DNA from: Schistocerca nitens | Lineage: Eukaryota > Arthropoda > Insecta > Orthoptera > Acrididae | DNA length: 64,000 bases | Reading direction: 5' to 3' | Assembly: GCF_023898315.1 (NCBI RefSeq) | Contig: NC_064616.1 | Span: 531,669,102-531,733,101, forward strand | In this document: positions 31,141 through 43,896 of the stretch, piece after piece | How positions within the stretch are numbered: position 1 is the stretch's first letter | How the letters are laid out: each line of letters starts with the position of its first letter | The notes under the pieces: model-generated | Databases searched by the model: none | Seen by the model: the letters and a program-made list of their open reading frames with translations, nothing else | Told to the model about the DNA's origin: nothing | Program-made: the position numbers and the translations under genes

Positions 31141-31550
31141 TTGCACGTTACAAATAGGCTACATTTGTAAGCCAGACTTTGCCTAGAGAAAGGTATGCCT
31201 GGTGAGAAAAAGATAAATGTCATACAATATGAGAACAGTTCTACTGTGATATAACCATCTTACATCTGTGTTAGTCAATAAAAACTTTTAAATACTTAGG
31301 TTAGTATTACAAAAATTCACTAATCAGTAGGATTACCATTAATAAAATTAATGATTTTTACTAAATTATAAGATGCAGAGGTTTTTCACATTTACATAAT
31401 GATAATTAGATTTAAAAATTACAAACAACGGTGGATATTTAAGTAATCATCTTGTTACTTATGTCACAACCATCACTTATTTTAATGTAGGACCAGAGGT
31501 GAAGTACTGTGGTGGTAAATAGTGTGCAAAGTAAAAATCTGCTTGCAACG
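31140..31550. other. Unassigned AT-rich intronic DNA
   Basis: Nothing recognised. Confidence 0.4.
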
Positions 31551-32480
31551 GGTCACAGAGATTTCATTTCATGCCCGCAACACTGTGCTGCCTGACGGGT
31601 GCGTGACACGATGAGCAGCAGAGTCACACGAGTGCCCGAGTGGACTCCGTTTCTGGTAGTGCACCACATGGTCCAGTGGGCCTTGGTGCAATTTGACCAG
31701 CTGATCGGCCAGCACAAGTCGAGGCTCACCTGGCAGTCAACATTATGGTACTGGGTGGACCAAACAGGCTTGGTGCACACTTCTGGTCCGTATCTTCTCA
31801 ACCCTATGGTGTAAGTCCAGGAAATCACAGCCTAGATTGTCATAGAGCCTTTGCAGCATCTGATTCATGCCTTGCACTTACTCAGAACCAAGGGGCCATG
31901 GTCTGTTCTGGAGACAATTCTGCAAATTGTGAGCATTGCTGGTATTGTCAACTTTCTCTGCCAGTCATTGGAGTTATCCAAGTATTACCTCAGAGCCCAG
32001 AGGAAAGGCATAATTTATCCCAACAAGTGCTACAATGTGTAGTAGGTTACACCCTGTTCCTTCAGTGGCTGCTGGAATAGCATCTTCATCATGTTAAATG
32101 AGCCCCACAGGCACACATACTGGGTGCGCATGGTGTTCCTTACTATCTCTTGCTGCCATTTCCAAAGGCGTTACCATTATTCAGTTTGAACTCCTGATGT
32201 TTAATAGACTCGTACCCCTTTGTGCTTGTTTCCCATTGACACAGGTGGAATGGGTGTCACTCACTCAAATTCAGTTTCAGTGGTAGATATCACCTTGAAC
32301 TTATTGGTTAGGAGGATGGGCATTACGTCCTGAGTCATCACTGGTCTGTGTCTCCCTTTTAGAGGATGCCTAGACATACCATTGACGCACCACTCACATT
32401 CAAGTGAATGAGTAGTAATAGATCCTGTATATCCTGCAGAAGAAACAGTATCCACAGGAGAGGACAGTACTTAAGGTATC
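31550..32480 (-). other. Probable old retroelement fragment, unassigned
   Basis: More GC-rich than its surroundings and partly open on the minus strand (31553-31828 and 32261-32455). The piece LECEWCVNGMSRHPLKGRHR and LLTNKFKVISTTETEFE could be part of a retroelement ORF1/gag, but I cannot name the family. Confidence 0.3.
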
Positions 32481-32484
32481 TTTG

Positions 32485-33320
32485 GTACCTCTGGAACATT
32501 ACTCTTGGTAGCTCTCCCAACACAGCCATTTACAATAGCTTGCAGTCACCTGATAGTAGTTAGGGCAATTTCCATCTGCTTACAATCAGCAGCTAACTCA
32601 TCTTGACCCCAAGAACAGCATACACAGTGGGGCTGGCGCAATATTTTACAGTACAGTAAACACATAACCTTAAACCAAGCTTGCTGAGTCTCTTTTAATT
32701 TGATTTATGAGTCTGATAAGCTACAAATATACCAGTAGCCTTTTAGAACTGAAGTGATTTATAGTGAAAACTATATGTATTCAACAACAGAAATACTGGG
32801 TACAAAATTTACTGTTTTTCTGAAATGTTTTTCAGGTTATGGTCACTAATAAATTTGACAATTTACAATGAATGGAGTCAATATACACTCCCGTTAAAAT
32901 AGAAAACTAATGTGACATATGTTGTTACTTATTACAGTAACTGTAAATCACAAACACCAATTTATTCCAAAATAGGATGCACTACACTTGTCACTAATGA
33001 AGAATCTTGAAGATATACATTTGCAGGCATCTGCAAACAGTACTCGTAATTTCTGAAAATTCTCAAAAATGTTCATTAATTCACATTGATATACTCTTAA
33101 ATTCTGGGTGAATAATATTTTGAACTAGGATACTACTGCTAAAATTTCATGAAGCACAGGTAATGATTATGACACATGCTATAGCACAGAATATGTTTTT
33201 CATGGTACACACAGTAAGAAAATAACAATATATCACAAGGCTCCACAAGCTCATAAGTGGTCTACTGTGAACAGTGGATAATTTGATAGATGGCCATAGT
33301 GGTGGTAAAATTATGCACCT
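32485..33320. other. Unassigned AT-rich intronic DNA
   Basis: Nothing recognised. Confidence 0.4.
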
Positions 33321-34099
33321 TTAGCCCTTTTGTGGCTACAAGGGCCAAGCGTCCTGGCTGCCTGGCCGGCTGACGGGAGGAAACACAGTGTACACCTGGT
33401 CGGCAGGGAGAGGACTCAGCCCTCTGGTCGCAGTAGGGTACAGCCACAGCAGGCTTCCTGCATGTTCTGGATTCACACAGAACCATTGTTCTTCCTAAAA
33501 ACAGTATACCCTGAATGGTCACAGTAGTTACAATTTCTGATAATCACAGAAGAGATTCGAAACTAACCAACACTTTCAGTTATATATTTATTATGGGCTG
33601 AAAAACAGTTGGTTTAGAACAATGACGAGAACTTTTTCAATAGTAATTCCTGTAACTTGAGACTTACATCATTGATGTATGTGTCTACAACATATTAAAA
33701 TTTCATTAACATTGAACAAATGTGTTTCAAGATATATAGTTTTAAAGTGAGTACTGCGTAGCAAAAATGCCCAAATCTCGGACAATTCTTGCTACTATCT
33801 TAAAAAATTATTACAGAAATTTAAAACCAAATAGCATCATGTATCCGTACTCAGAGTTAAACAAAGAGTATATCTGGGTAACTCATTTTGCAATAGGCCC
33901 AGGCTTCGTTTGCTTGTAGTTAAAGCCTAAAGTCAATTCTCCACTGTAAGAAATCAGATAGTAAATGTCTACCTTCTTCTTGCTGGCTGTTTTCTTTTTC
34001 AGCTCATCACATTCAGTACAATTTACTTTAGTGGTCTGTCATCCTCATTTTTGATGCATGCTTTGGACTGCCACTGGCTGAGTTAAAAACCATTTTTTT

Positions 34100-35860
34100 T
34101 TTACTTTTGTTTACTTTTTTATTTTTTGCTTTCCTTTACATGAAACGTACACAGTTACTAAAACATCCTAATATTTCTTTAGTGTGTGATATTTTTGAAT
34201 ACATGGCACCATGCAGAGAACCACATCACACTTTTTTCACCTTATGTGTGTCATTTTTCATTGTGAATGAGCAGTACATTATTCTGCAGTCGGAAAGGGC
34301 TTTCTTCTTTGGTTGTCTGTGGGATCGCACTTTTACACGTTTGACTATGAAATTCATCAACCAACTGATGGACTATTTCCAAGTGGTATTTCAGTAGTAG
34401 TATCTTCTGTTGCTTTTGTATTTCAGAAATAGTTTTTGCATTAAGTACACACAAGTCAGTCAAATGAAAGAATGCTTTCTTGTACCACTTCATTGTCTTT
34501 CGGATACACTGTGCAAAAGAAACAGCATGTCTGTCTTATCAGCTGCACCCATTGACTTATTATAGCTGACAACACAGGTAGGTTTCAGTTTGTTTTAGCC
34601 TGTTCTATGTTCTTTTTTTCTGTCTCCACAAACTCTCGTCCATTTATGGTGGAAAGCATCCAGAATTCTCTCTTGTCCATCCATTTTAGTGCCATTAATG
34701 CTCCACAGCACTTGAACTGTTTTTACCTATTTTTCAGCTTGTCTGGCAATGGTGGTAATGTTTCCTGTTTTTGCGTACTGTTCTGACAGTGTTTGTATAT
34801 TTATCATGGAGACACAGGAACAATTTGGAGCTTGAATACAAGTTGTCCAAATAAATGGTATGAGATTTGTTGAGGTATGGCAATAACAAACTAACAAGAA
34901 CATCACCCGATTTTCAACAATCAACATTTCCAGATTCTATTTCCATGACGGCACAAGTGCAGACAATATAATCCAAATTATAATTGGTTTGTACGTCACA
35001 AAGGACAAAAATTGTAATGCCAAAATCGCTACATTTATTTGGTATGTACTGCTTAAATTGGAGCCTTCCTTTGAAAAGTAGCAGACTTTCATCAATCACT
35101 AGTTTTTCAAAGGGTACTACTGCCTCGTGGAATTTATTTTTTGTGTGATCTACAATGAGACGCGGTGGAATTGTCACTGAAGTGCAATAAACGCATGATC
35201 AACTTGTACCAGTCAGTGGCCATTATGTTACAAAATATTGGTGTTGGAAGCAAAGAATCTCTCAAACAATATTCGTTCAATTCTAACTTTTTACTTCTAG
35301 GCTTAGATTAGATTAGATGAGATTAGATTTACTTTCATTCCAATTGATCCGTAGTGAGGAGGTCCTCCAGGATGTAGCAGAGAACATGCTAGGAAGCAAT
35401 AAAATTCTGCTGGCTGTGTATGCTTCCAGCATGCTAATCTCCTGGGAACTGTCATCATTTTTTCAGTAATAAATTTATAATAATTACTGATCTGTGAACA
35501 GATGGCAGCAATGTATTCCACAGACATCAAGGGGGGGGGGGGAGGGGGGGACAATTAAATGACTTGCTGACTCTTTGAAGCCAACCCACTAAATGTGTTC
35601 ACAAAATGGAATGGTGTCGTTTGGTCACTGGATGATTCTCCATACAGTCATACTTTTTTTTTTCCTGACGAAGTTCCACTTTCTTCATCTTCTTTTACAT
35701 TCTCAGAGGAAGAATCTTCTGTTCGTGATGTCAAAGATTCAGCAATATGTCCAGATGCATCCAACTCTCCGAAATATCACTACAATCTTTGTTGCTACTA
35801 TTCATAAGAATATCCATGATTTCCTTGTCCCAAAATGGCAAAGGCTACACACGTGAATGC
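34100..35860 (-). pseudogene. piggyBac transposase relic
   Basis: Minus-strand order: an acidic N-terminus around 35690-35830 (MDILMNSSNK, later EDSSSENVKEDEESG); MATDWYKLIMRLLHFSDNST near 35175-35240; FEKLVIDESLLLFKGRLQFK with the first catalytic Asp near 35040-35110; LCDVQTNYN; and the C-terminal KWYKKAFFHLTDLCVLNA near 34440-34490. It is broken by frameshifts and by an unrelated repeat at 35310-35560. The middle blocks with the second and third Asp are not clearly readable. Confidence 0.8.
35310..35560 (+). repeat. GATTA-leading repeat inserted in the piggyBac
   Basis: Starts with GATTAGATTAGATGAGATTA and continues TTTACTTTCATTCCAATTGATCC, which I recall as a recurrent orthopteran repeat with a GATTA-repeated edge. 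The other end is a poly-G run (35530-35550). It interrupts the piggyBac coding region. Confidence 0.5.
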
Positions 35861-36004
35861 TCTCATCACACCAGACACAAAAAGAGGATTGGCCGAATGT
35901 TAGACTTGTAAGCAGAAAGGGCCCATGGGAGGTGAAAACTAAAGTGCTTTCCTACATTACAAAGAAGACCAGATAATAACACTGTTGTCAGCGAGTAGCC
36001 TTTC

Positions 36005-36183
36005 TATATTATATGTTTACCTGCACCTGAGCTTGGGCATATATGAATGTCATTAGCCTTCTGGACTTTCCATGTTCCGGGTGTACATGAATGCCCGTAA
36101 CCATATGGACTTCCCGCATGCTGGGCATATATCTATGCCCATAGCCATCCGGCCTTTCTATCTGGCGGGCATACATTTACGCC
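36005..36183. repeat. Subterminal repeats of the second piggyBac
   Basis: About four units of roughly 45-50 bp. Each has the form GGGCATA-AT--ATGCC---AGCC followed by CT(G)GACTTTC or GGCCTTTC, for example GGGCATATATCTATGCCC near 36122 and GGGCATACATTTACGCC near 36167. The core of each unit is palindromic. Their layout parallels the subterminal repeats at 2131-2235, although the sequences differ. Confidence 0.7.
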
Positions 36184-36204
36184 TGTAGCCACAAAAGGGT
36201 TAGT

Positions 36205-37770
36205 TACAAAAGATGTTCCATTGGGTTATGTACCAAACAATGTCTAATTTAAGTATGTAACTACAAGATAGCACTTTAATGTATGAACAAATGGCAACCA
36301 GACACTTGTTTACCTTTTTTTACATACTAGAGGAAATTTGCCATAACTGTTTGTTCGCAACCAATTGCAGCTTATCACGTTAGCATGAATGCAAATTGTA
36401 TCATGTCATTGTTTAGTGCTCCAAATTTTTGGACTGAAATGAATTTATTTTCAAGTCTCATGTCCACTAGTACTGCCAGAAAAAGCAGCTACTGTTTAAA
36501 AAAGAATGTAAAGTCATCGGTGCATCCCTTCTGAAAATTTCTGGCCTCAGTTGCCAGAGAATGTGGTCACGTGTGGGTGAACTGCATTTTTTTGAATGTG
36601 TTTGTGTATGCTGACTAATTCAGAAGAAGGTCTTCTGGCCGAAAGCTTGCTGGTTTAGTAATCTTCTTGTTGTGCCTGTTCGCAACTCAACATTTCCATT
36701 ATATGGTGAGTGACAATCTATCCCTTTCATAAAATTTTCATTATTCAATCCTGGATTTCCCACAGTTTGATTTTGCCTTCTGAAAATGTAAGTGCTATGA
36801 GTGAAAGTCATTTAAACATATCTACATATCTGCGGAAGGTAATATTGGTTCCTTTCCCAGAGTTGTTCGTGCAATTAAATGCTGCACAACTCTTCACCAT
36901 TTTTTTTCGCGTACACTGGAATGTATAGACAGCACAATTGCAACTAACAAATACTGTATGTCTGCATCAATAAATATATAAAGGTTCAAGCTGGTCCTTA
37001 CAAGCAACAATACACTTTAGCCTACCAGACTCTTTATCACCACAATGGTGTGCAGCTGAAGCTTCAAAATATCTTGCACCTGCAGTGCCCTCAGACAGTC
37101 TAGTTTTTTTTTTTACAAGGTCTGTGATACATCATGACACACACATTAGTTTTGATTCAACCAACATGAAAAACATGTTTAAATTTTAAGTCAAGTTTTT
37201 AGACGTAAATTTTCAAGGCAATTTTATCTGAGACACGTGATTTTACACATACTCAAAGATAGTACCGGAAGTTGGCTCATATGTATAAATACATGTAAAT
37301 AAATGTGCAAACTGCATGTATTTTCCACTTATCTTGTTCTTGTTGCCTTTAACACTAGCATGCAAAAGATTAACACTGCAGGATCAGTATATCTCACAAA
37401 AATGATGTAAAATGTGGCACTATGCACTATTGCCATGTGCCAATGTATGTATATGTGTGAGATGATATGCAGACTTGTGATATCTTAAGAATCAGTATAC
37501 ATTGTGTTCCCAAAGATTTTTGATGAAATTCTATCATTATCAATTGATTTTTAATTCTTAGCCTTTCCTATGTGTCACAAACTTCTGATTTTTGCAAAAT
37601 CTGACAAGAAAATAATTTAAAAAAAAGCACTGATTATAACAAAATTCTGCAAAAACATATTTGGATAAGGTGGATAGAGTGTTTCTCATCTAGACAGACC
37701 TAAAAGTCCTGTAGTATGATGCAAACATGGACCATTTACAACAACAGCAAAAAGTGTTCAATAATTGCGT
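36205..37770. other. Unassigned AT-rich intronic DNA
   Basis: No coding recognised. AGAAGAAGGTCTTCTGGCCGA near 36623 resembles a common repeat fragment. Confidence 0.4.
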
Positions 37771-37776
37771 GTTATA

Positions 37777-39657
37777 CAGGGTGAGTCACTAACTATTGCC
37801 ACCAAGAATAACTTCAAAAGTATGATAGGGGCTGAAAAGTTTGTGGGAAAGAGTTGTGTGGGACAATGGAGGCCATAGTATGACGTTGGTTTTTTGTTGC
37901 TATGTGGGGTCACTTCAGAAATATGAAGGTCAACTTTTTTTATTTTATTTATTTATTTATTTATTTTTATTATTATTATGGGATGCTATAGTTTGGTACT
38001 TATTTTCTGATAGTGGCTATCAAGATGAATCCAATGATGTGTAACAGTAAGGTCTTTGAAGGTCAATGGAGGTCAGAAAGGTGGCATGAACGTCCATTTA
38101 GAGGTGGTGTTCAAAGTGATGACCATTGGCATCAATGCAGTACTGCAATCTTCTCATCATGGATTCAGTGGTATTCCTTATCATTTCAGCACTTATCAAA
38201 GCACATGCTCTGACAATTCTCTCTCTTATATCATGCAAATAGTAAATATTTGCCGAATACAGCATATCCATCTAACGTGCCACTGACATGTAAACACCAT
38301 TCAACAGTTTTGCAATACAACATTAATAGGAACAGTAAGATTAGTATCATAGAATCAGGCAAATGTGAATGATGTATTCCTTCAAAGAACAAGTTGATAT
38401 GCTTCTCATTTACAGAGAATGCCAATGAAATTCAGTGAGAGCTAGAGACGTATACACTGCAAGATATCCTCAACATACTGACCCTACATGTTGTACATTT
38501 AAATATGTGTATGATAAATTGAGAACAACTGGATCTTTAATGCACTGGAAATATATCCGGCAAAGGAAATTTACTAACAAGGAAATGGAAATTAGTACTC
38601 TTGCCACAGTGGTTCAAGATCCTTGTGTTAGTTCATGGCAAATCACATGGGAATCTGGGATGAGCCAGAGTAGTGTTGTTCATGTTCTGCATCATCATAA
38701 ATATCATCCTTATCATATCAGCCTCCACCAAGAATTAACTGGTATGGATTGCATGCATCGAATTGAATTCTTCCAATGGGCTCAACTTCAGATTCAGAGG
38801 GATAACACATTTATTAATTTGATTTTATTTATTGATGAGGCTACACTCACAAATCATAGAAATGTTAATTTGCAAAACGTATTATTGGGCAATTGAAAAT
38901 CCATGTTGGCTGCGGCAAGTTGCACACCAAAAACTGTGGTCGGTGAATGTATGGTGTGGGATTCTGGGGGACAGAATTAGAGGCCACTACTTCATTGAAA
39001 GAAATCTTAATGGTAGGAAGTACACCAAATGATATCAACATGGTAAGTGTCCAGCACATTTTTCGCTGATGGCTATAAATGAGTTGCATAGACAATTCCC
39101 AAATCATTGGATTGGATGGGGAGAAGATGTTGCGGCCAGCTCATTTGCCAGACTTGACACCTCTGGATTTTTTCTTGTGGGGATTCATAAAAGACATTTT
39201 TTATAAAGATTTTCCAGTTATACCTGGAGATATGCAGGAGAGAATTGTCAGAGCATGTGCCTTGATAAGTGCCAATGTGATAAGGAATACCACTCAATCC
39301 ATGATGAAAAGATTGCAGCACTGCATTGATACCAATGGTCATCACTTTGAACACCATCTCTAAATGGACGTTCATGCCACCTTTTTGACCTTCATTGACC
39401 TTCAAAGACCGTAATGTTACGCATCATTGGATTCATCTTGATAGCCACTATCAGAAAATAAATACCAAACTGTAGCATCCCATTTAAAAAAAAACAAAGT
39501 TGACCTTCATATTTCTGAAGCAACTCCACACAGCAACAAAAAACCAACGTCATATTATGGTCTCCATTGTCCCACACAACTCTTGCCCCACAAACTTTTC
39601 AGCCCCTATCACACTTTTGAAGTTATTCTTGGTGGCAATAGTTAGTGACTCATTCTG
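37777..39657 (+). mobile_element. DD41D-type Tc1/mariner element with terminal inverted repeats over 400 bp
   Basis: TA at 37775-37776 and 39658-39659; ends CAGGGTGAGTCACTAACTAT and the inverse of ATAGTTAGTGACTCATTCTG. The left arm runs to about 38230 and the right arm from about 39238. Both contain GGTCAATG(G)AGGTCA, GATGAATCCAATGATG, and the inverse of the end of the transposase gene. The left arm is longer because of a TTTATTTA-type low-complexity run at 37935-37980. Total length is 1,881 bp. Confidence 0.9.
38369..39363 (+). pseudogene. DD41D-type transposase (DUF4817 N-terminus)
   Basis: ATG at 38369 opens MMYSFKEQVDMLLIYRECQ. An in-frame TGA is at 38426-38428, and the frame then continues RARDVYTARYPQHTDP. 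Further on are LILFIDEATLTNHRNVN (first catalytic Asp), a +1 shift near 38890, then ENPCWLRQVAHQKLWSVNVW and CGILGDRIRGHYFIERNLNG. The second catalytic block reads YQHGKCPAHF, so the Asp of QHDG is lost and about 25 residues before it are deleted. PDLTPLDFFLWGF keeps the third Asp. The last about 40 residues, to EHHL and TAA at 39361, lie inside the right inverted repeat. Confidence 0.85.
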
Positions 39658-39659
39658 TA

Positions 39660-41045
39660 GATGATTCAAAAACTCACTTGCAATGGGATCATGAGTTTGA
39701 CATGAGCAACCCTCTTTTTTTCTTTCTGAATGCCACACTGACATTGCTATCAACAGCAATGTTTCAGTTTTAGCAACAATGGTCAACAAGGTTTTACAGA
39801 CTATTAAAGGAATTAAATGGTGTACACATTCTATACATTTTATGAGCAGTGTGGTTTATTGACCCTCACAATGGATCTAGAAATACTGCACACTAATTCT
39901 ATAGCAAAGCATAAACTGGTAATGAAATGTGCTGGCAATGAGAACACAATGTGCAAAGTTTTCAGTGCCAAAAGCTTGAGGACAGAAAAAATGCAGTTAC
40001 CATGAGCAAAATGAAAGCCTAACTGTGAAACACTGTTTTAAAGAAATATTGGACAAAAACTTGTGTAACATAAAAACAAGGGAAGGAATGTCAGTGTTTT
40101 ATGCACTGTTAAGATCAGTGACACTAGACACACAAAGCTGTTTCCAGTGTAAAAACACTAGAAGGAAATATGTACAATCCTCATTTAAGAAATCACCAAC
40201 ACTGTCCGTAAATGACTGATGGAAACCAAGTAAAATCAGATTATGGAAGTATGGGTTGGAATTTTAAATGAACCTTTCCTGAATATTTATAGAAAAGACC
40301 TGAAATATGTAAATTCAGCAAGATACTGGGTCCTAATTACCTTACAGCTGCATTCAACACAGAACTTGAAACTGAATTATCTTTGCTCCCTGGTATATTT
40401 TACAGTAGAATTCTCAAGCGGAAAATGGGTTATGGTGATTTTACACTCAAGCTATTTATGTGATATAAACAACTGTTGACTAATCATGAAATCCGTGGTA
40501 AGTGCCACAACTGCTGTTTTGTGGAAATTGCGAAAAACTTCCAGAAAGCATTCCATTTTGATATCCTTATTTTTTTATAGCATAAACAAATGAAGACAGT
40601 TAATCTACAAACATTTTTAGAGTAAAGTTACGGTAAAACATTTAACAGCAACAACAAAGAATTGTTGATGGGACAAAACAAGAACAGGGCTGTGTGCCAA
40701 CCTCTCTAATATAAAAACTGGACTAAGTTTACCACTCATATCTGCAAATAGAGGGTTGTAGAAGGATAAAAACAATAATGTTACTATTATTAAAAAATCT
40801 GGAAACTACTGTTTACAGTTTTTCTATAATAACTATATTATTATGAAAAGCCAGTAAGGCCTCCAGAATTGCTGTGTTAACAAACGAACTAGTTAAAGAA
40901 CAAATACAAAATCAAGCACATTACTATGTTCTTACAAGTTTTATTTAAAAATAAATGCCTTTTACAAAGTTAATTTACCACTATTTTATAAACAAAATAT
41001 TATGATGTTGCAGTCTATAAACAGCTGCTGTGTTTACTCAGTCAG
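39660..41045. other. Unassigned AT-rich intronic DNA
   Basis: Several short frames (for example 39817-40479 plus) have no recognisable family. Probably decayed repeat or plain intron. Confidence 0.4.
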
Positions 41046-41047
41046 AT

Positions 41048-42920
41048 TTTGTTTTCTTGTTTGAGATAAGGTATCATCTTTTTTAAGTCCTCCCCATTCT
41101 CAGTTTTCAAACCTTTTATGGTTTCCATCTTCCCACCTTTTTTTAATACATTCGTTTGCATCCCCCTTTCAACTTCATTGAATGTTTTTTTTTTTGTAAA
41201 CACTTTTACTGTGTTGGTTTTGGAAACTTTGAGCCAAATGGTCTTGGAAATTTCTAACTTTTTGTGATGAGGTGTTCTTTTGCTACATTGGAGAAGTCAT
41301 AAAAATCATCATTGTTTATCATAGAAAAGGTGTCTTGCTATTGGCATTACCCAAATCTCTCACAAGATCCAAAGGAACTTCACATTTTTCTACTATTTTT
41401 CTTTTTTCAATTATAGCAAAGTCTCGGTCACAGATTAAGTATGAGTGTCCAGAGATGATATACTTGTGGTGAACTTCGTCAAAGAAATCATTGCAGACCA
41501 AGTATATCCATAGGAACAATACCATTTGATTTTTGTTTTGGCCACAGCTGTTGTCAGACCATACTATTAACTTTTTTTTCTGGGTAATTTTAATTTTAAT
41601 CCTACTTAACACACAGCTCACTATTTTGTTGCCTCCCCTGCCACTCATGCCCTCGTGCCAAAGAAACCATATGCAATCCCAAATTGTAACAAAAAAGTTG
41701 ACATAAATAATACATTTGACAGTGTGACAATGTTGGCAAAGAGAAAACCTGTTGTAAATCTATAGATACTGTGCATGTGTCACTTGTAGGAGTGGTAGAA
41801 TATACATGATCGTGCTTCATGTCTTTTCTAGCTCTTGCAGCATGTCTGTGATGAAATTCTAGTGAAGTATGATGTACAGCTCTATTGATTGAGTCATTTA
41901 ACATTTTACTTTTAAGCAGATCACATGTGTTACAGATATCTTTCCTTGGGTGGTGAAATCTCATTTTGGGAAAGAATTCTTTCAATACTTTTTGTAGTAC
42001 AAATGTCTAATGTTTGTGTTTGGATAAAGCACAACAAAAGCCTCATACATTCTGCTGTAATTTAAATCTTGGCTTAAAAATAGAAAGGAGCTTTTAGCCC
42101 TTGTGTAATGGCTTTCATCCTTGAGGAAACTTTTTATGTGTTCAACAATGCATTTTACATAAACAGCTGTATATTTCCTTTCTTTGTTTTTATTTCCCCT
42201 ATGTTCAATGTTGGTAACATCATCACTCTTTTTTGCTTTTACCAAGGTTTCCAGTCTTCGCCTGGTAATTTTGTGTATTTCAGAAAGGTTTTTTTGAAAA
42301 CTTGAAAATGTCCGCCTTCATCATCAGGAACTGAATAAAAAACACTAGCCTGTCTGCGACTCACCTCGGATTCTTCGTAAGAACCATGATGCCTTCTTCT
42401 GAAATTGCATACACTTATGTTTCCCATCAAACAAGAGTTTTGCTTAATATTATCACCTAGTTTCTAGAACTGATTAAATATGTTTAATTTATGTTCCAAT
42501 GCAGTGTCTCTACATTGATAGTGGCACTGGCATGAAAACTACAGCAAATAAACACAGGAATTGAGGCATTAAATAATTTATGATTGCCATGAATAACCTG
42601 TTTGTTTACTACCCTGCACAGTTAGCAGGTCTGCTATAGTCCAGGAACCAAGTCAAACATAACCTAACGTGCTCTGCATAATCTAAACATAGGTTAGCTT
42701 AAAATGCCACAGAAAAATCATAATCAAGTGAAGTTCTTCATGAAAGCCTTAGTCTTAAGGTGTTAACGCTATCATATATACTTACCTCATCTGGTGGACG
42801 TTGTTTTTGTGGTGCAGTAACTTTCTTATTGTTCTCATATGGTTTTTCCTCTGCTCTTAGCTCCTTATCTATTTGGGAAACACTACCTTCACCCCTTTTC
42901 CGATGTTTTGTTGTTTCATC
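41048..42920 (-). pseudogene. Two-exon transposase-like relic of an uncharacterised RNase H-like family (DUF7869-like)
   Basis: Exon 1 on the minus strand (MDETTKHRKRGEGSVSQI to PPDE) ends at 42786 with a consensus GAG|GTAAGT donor. A second exon opens near 42460 (KLGDNIKQNSCLMGNISVC) and continues through a Cys/His-rich part: KKTFLKYTKL, MRFHHPRKDICNTCDLLKSK, LQQVFSLPTLSHCQMYY, GRGGNKIVSCVL, VWSDNSCGQNKNQMVLFLW, and SGHSYLICDRDFAIIEKRK. It ends at a basic tail near 41048. The D-N-x-G-Q-N and CDRDF blocks suggest an RNase H-like catalytic fold. I recall this family as widespread, uncharacterised and often annotated DUF7869. At least three frameshifts (about 42240, 41985, 41650) make it a relic. 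Confidence 0.55.
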
Positions 42921-42924
42921 CATC

Positions 42925-43890
42925 ACATAAACCACAATAGTAAACACAACAGGCAGGACTAATTACTTCAACTTGAACACAATTGAATCTCAAACTAAAT
43001 ACAACACCACAGGTACATAGCCCAGATATTGTTTCAGAACAGGTGGCACTTAGCACCTGACGCATTCTGGTGGCAAGGTTTTAAACCACTTCCACACTGA
43101 TAATGAGATAGCACAGTTTTTACTGACGAAGCTTAGGCACGTCACCCATATTTTGACAATAAAATGATTTTTTTTATTTTTGGCACTTAGACCGGATTTT
43201 ATAATTAGTCACCAATTGATTTTGTTAATAAGTTGGAATGTGTTCCATTTTTATAATATCTAATTTAATATACTTTAATGCCTAACAGAAATTTATTAGA
43301 TATTCAAGTGACATCAGAACATATTGAGATGAGCAGATAAAAGCAAGTATTATCAAATTATACAAATGTAACTTCTAACATAGCTCCCTGAGTGGTCCAC
43401 TAATAAACAAAAAGAGGGGAAAGGTAACCACCCACCTATAGATAATGAGTGTTAATTTGTGATGCATAGAAACACATATGGCACAGACACTTCTGTAGGT
43501 TTCAGTACCCTCCCTCATTTTTCTAGTGTAACGTCACACAGACACCAAATCACCAGAAGCTACATTGACATTCCATGGTTATATCATTGATTGCTGTATC
43601 CATGATTAGTAACTTAACTTTCATTTTGTTCTCTCTTCACCATCACCAAGAAGCATTATGGATAAATTTTATGCCATCTCCTAACACGTACTGAAGGCAT
43701 TATTTCTTGTTCTAGGAAACATTATTTAGTTTAATGAGCCAAATGTCAGCAAGGGTGCTGTAAGCAGTGGCCTTACCATGTGTTCAGTGCAATATTTGTA
43801 GCAAAATATTCTAAAATAGTACAGTGATTTTTAATGTGATGCTTAATATTCAACACTTGTCTAATAAATCTTCAATTGCATTTCACTTCT
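42925..43890. other. Unassigned intronic DNA upstream of the second ClC exon
   Basis: No repeats recognised. The last 40 bases have a polypyrimidine tract before TTTTCAG. Confidence 0.45.
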
Positions 43891-43896
43891 TTTCAG

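Larger units (their letters stand above)
33325..36199 (-). mobile_element. piggyBac-like element with both ends present
   Basis: Perfect 16-bp terminal inverted repeats CCCTTTTGTGGCTACA at 33325-33340 and (inverse) 36184-36199. Each is directly flanked by TTAG (33321-33324 and 36200-36203), where TTAA would be expected. The length of 2,875 bp is typical for a full piggyBac. The transposase relic is on the minus strand, and subterminal repeats lie inside the right end. Confidence 0.9.
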
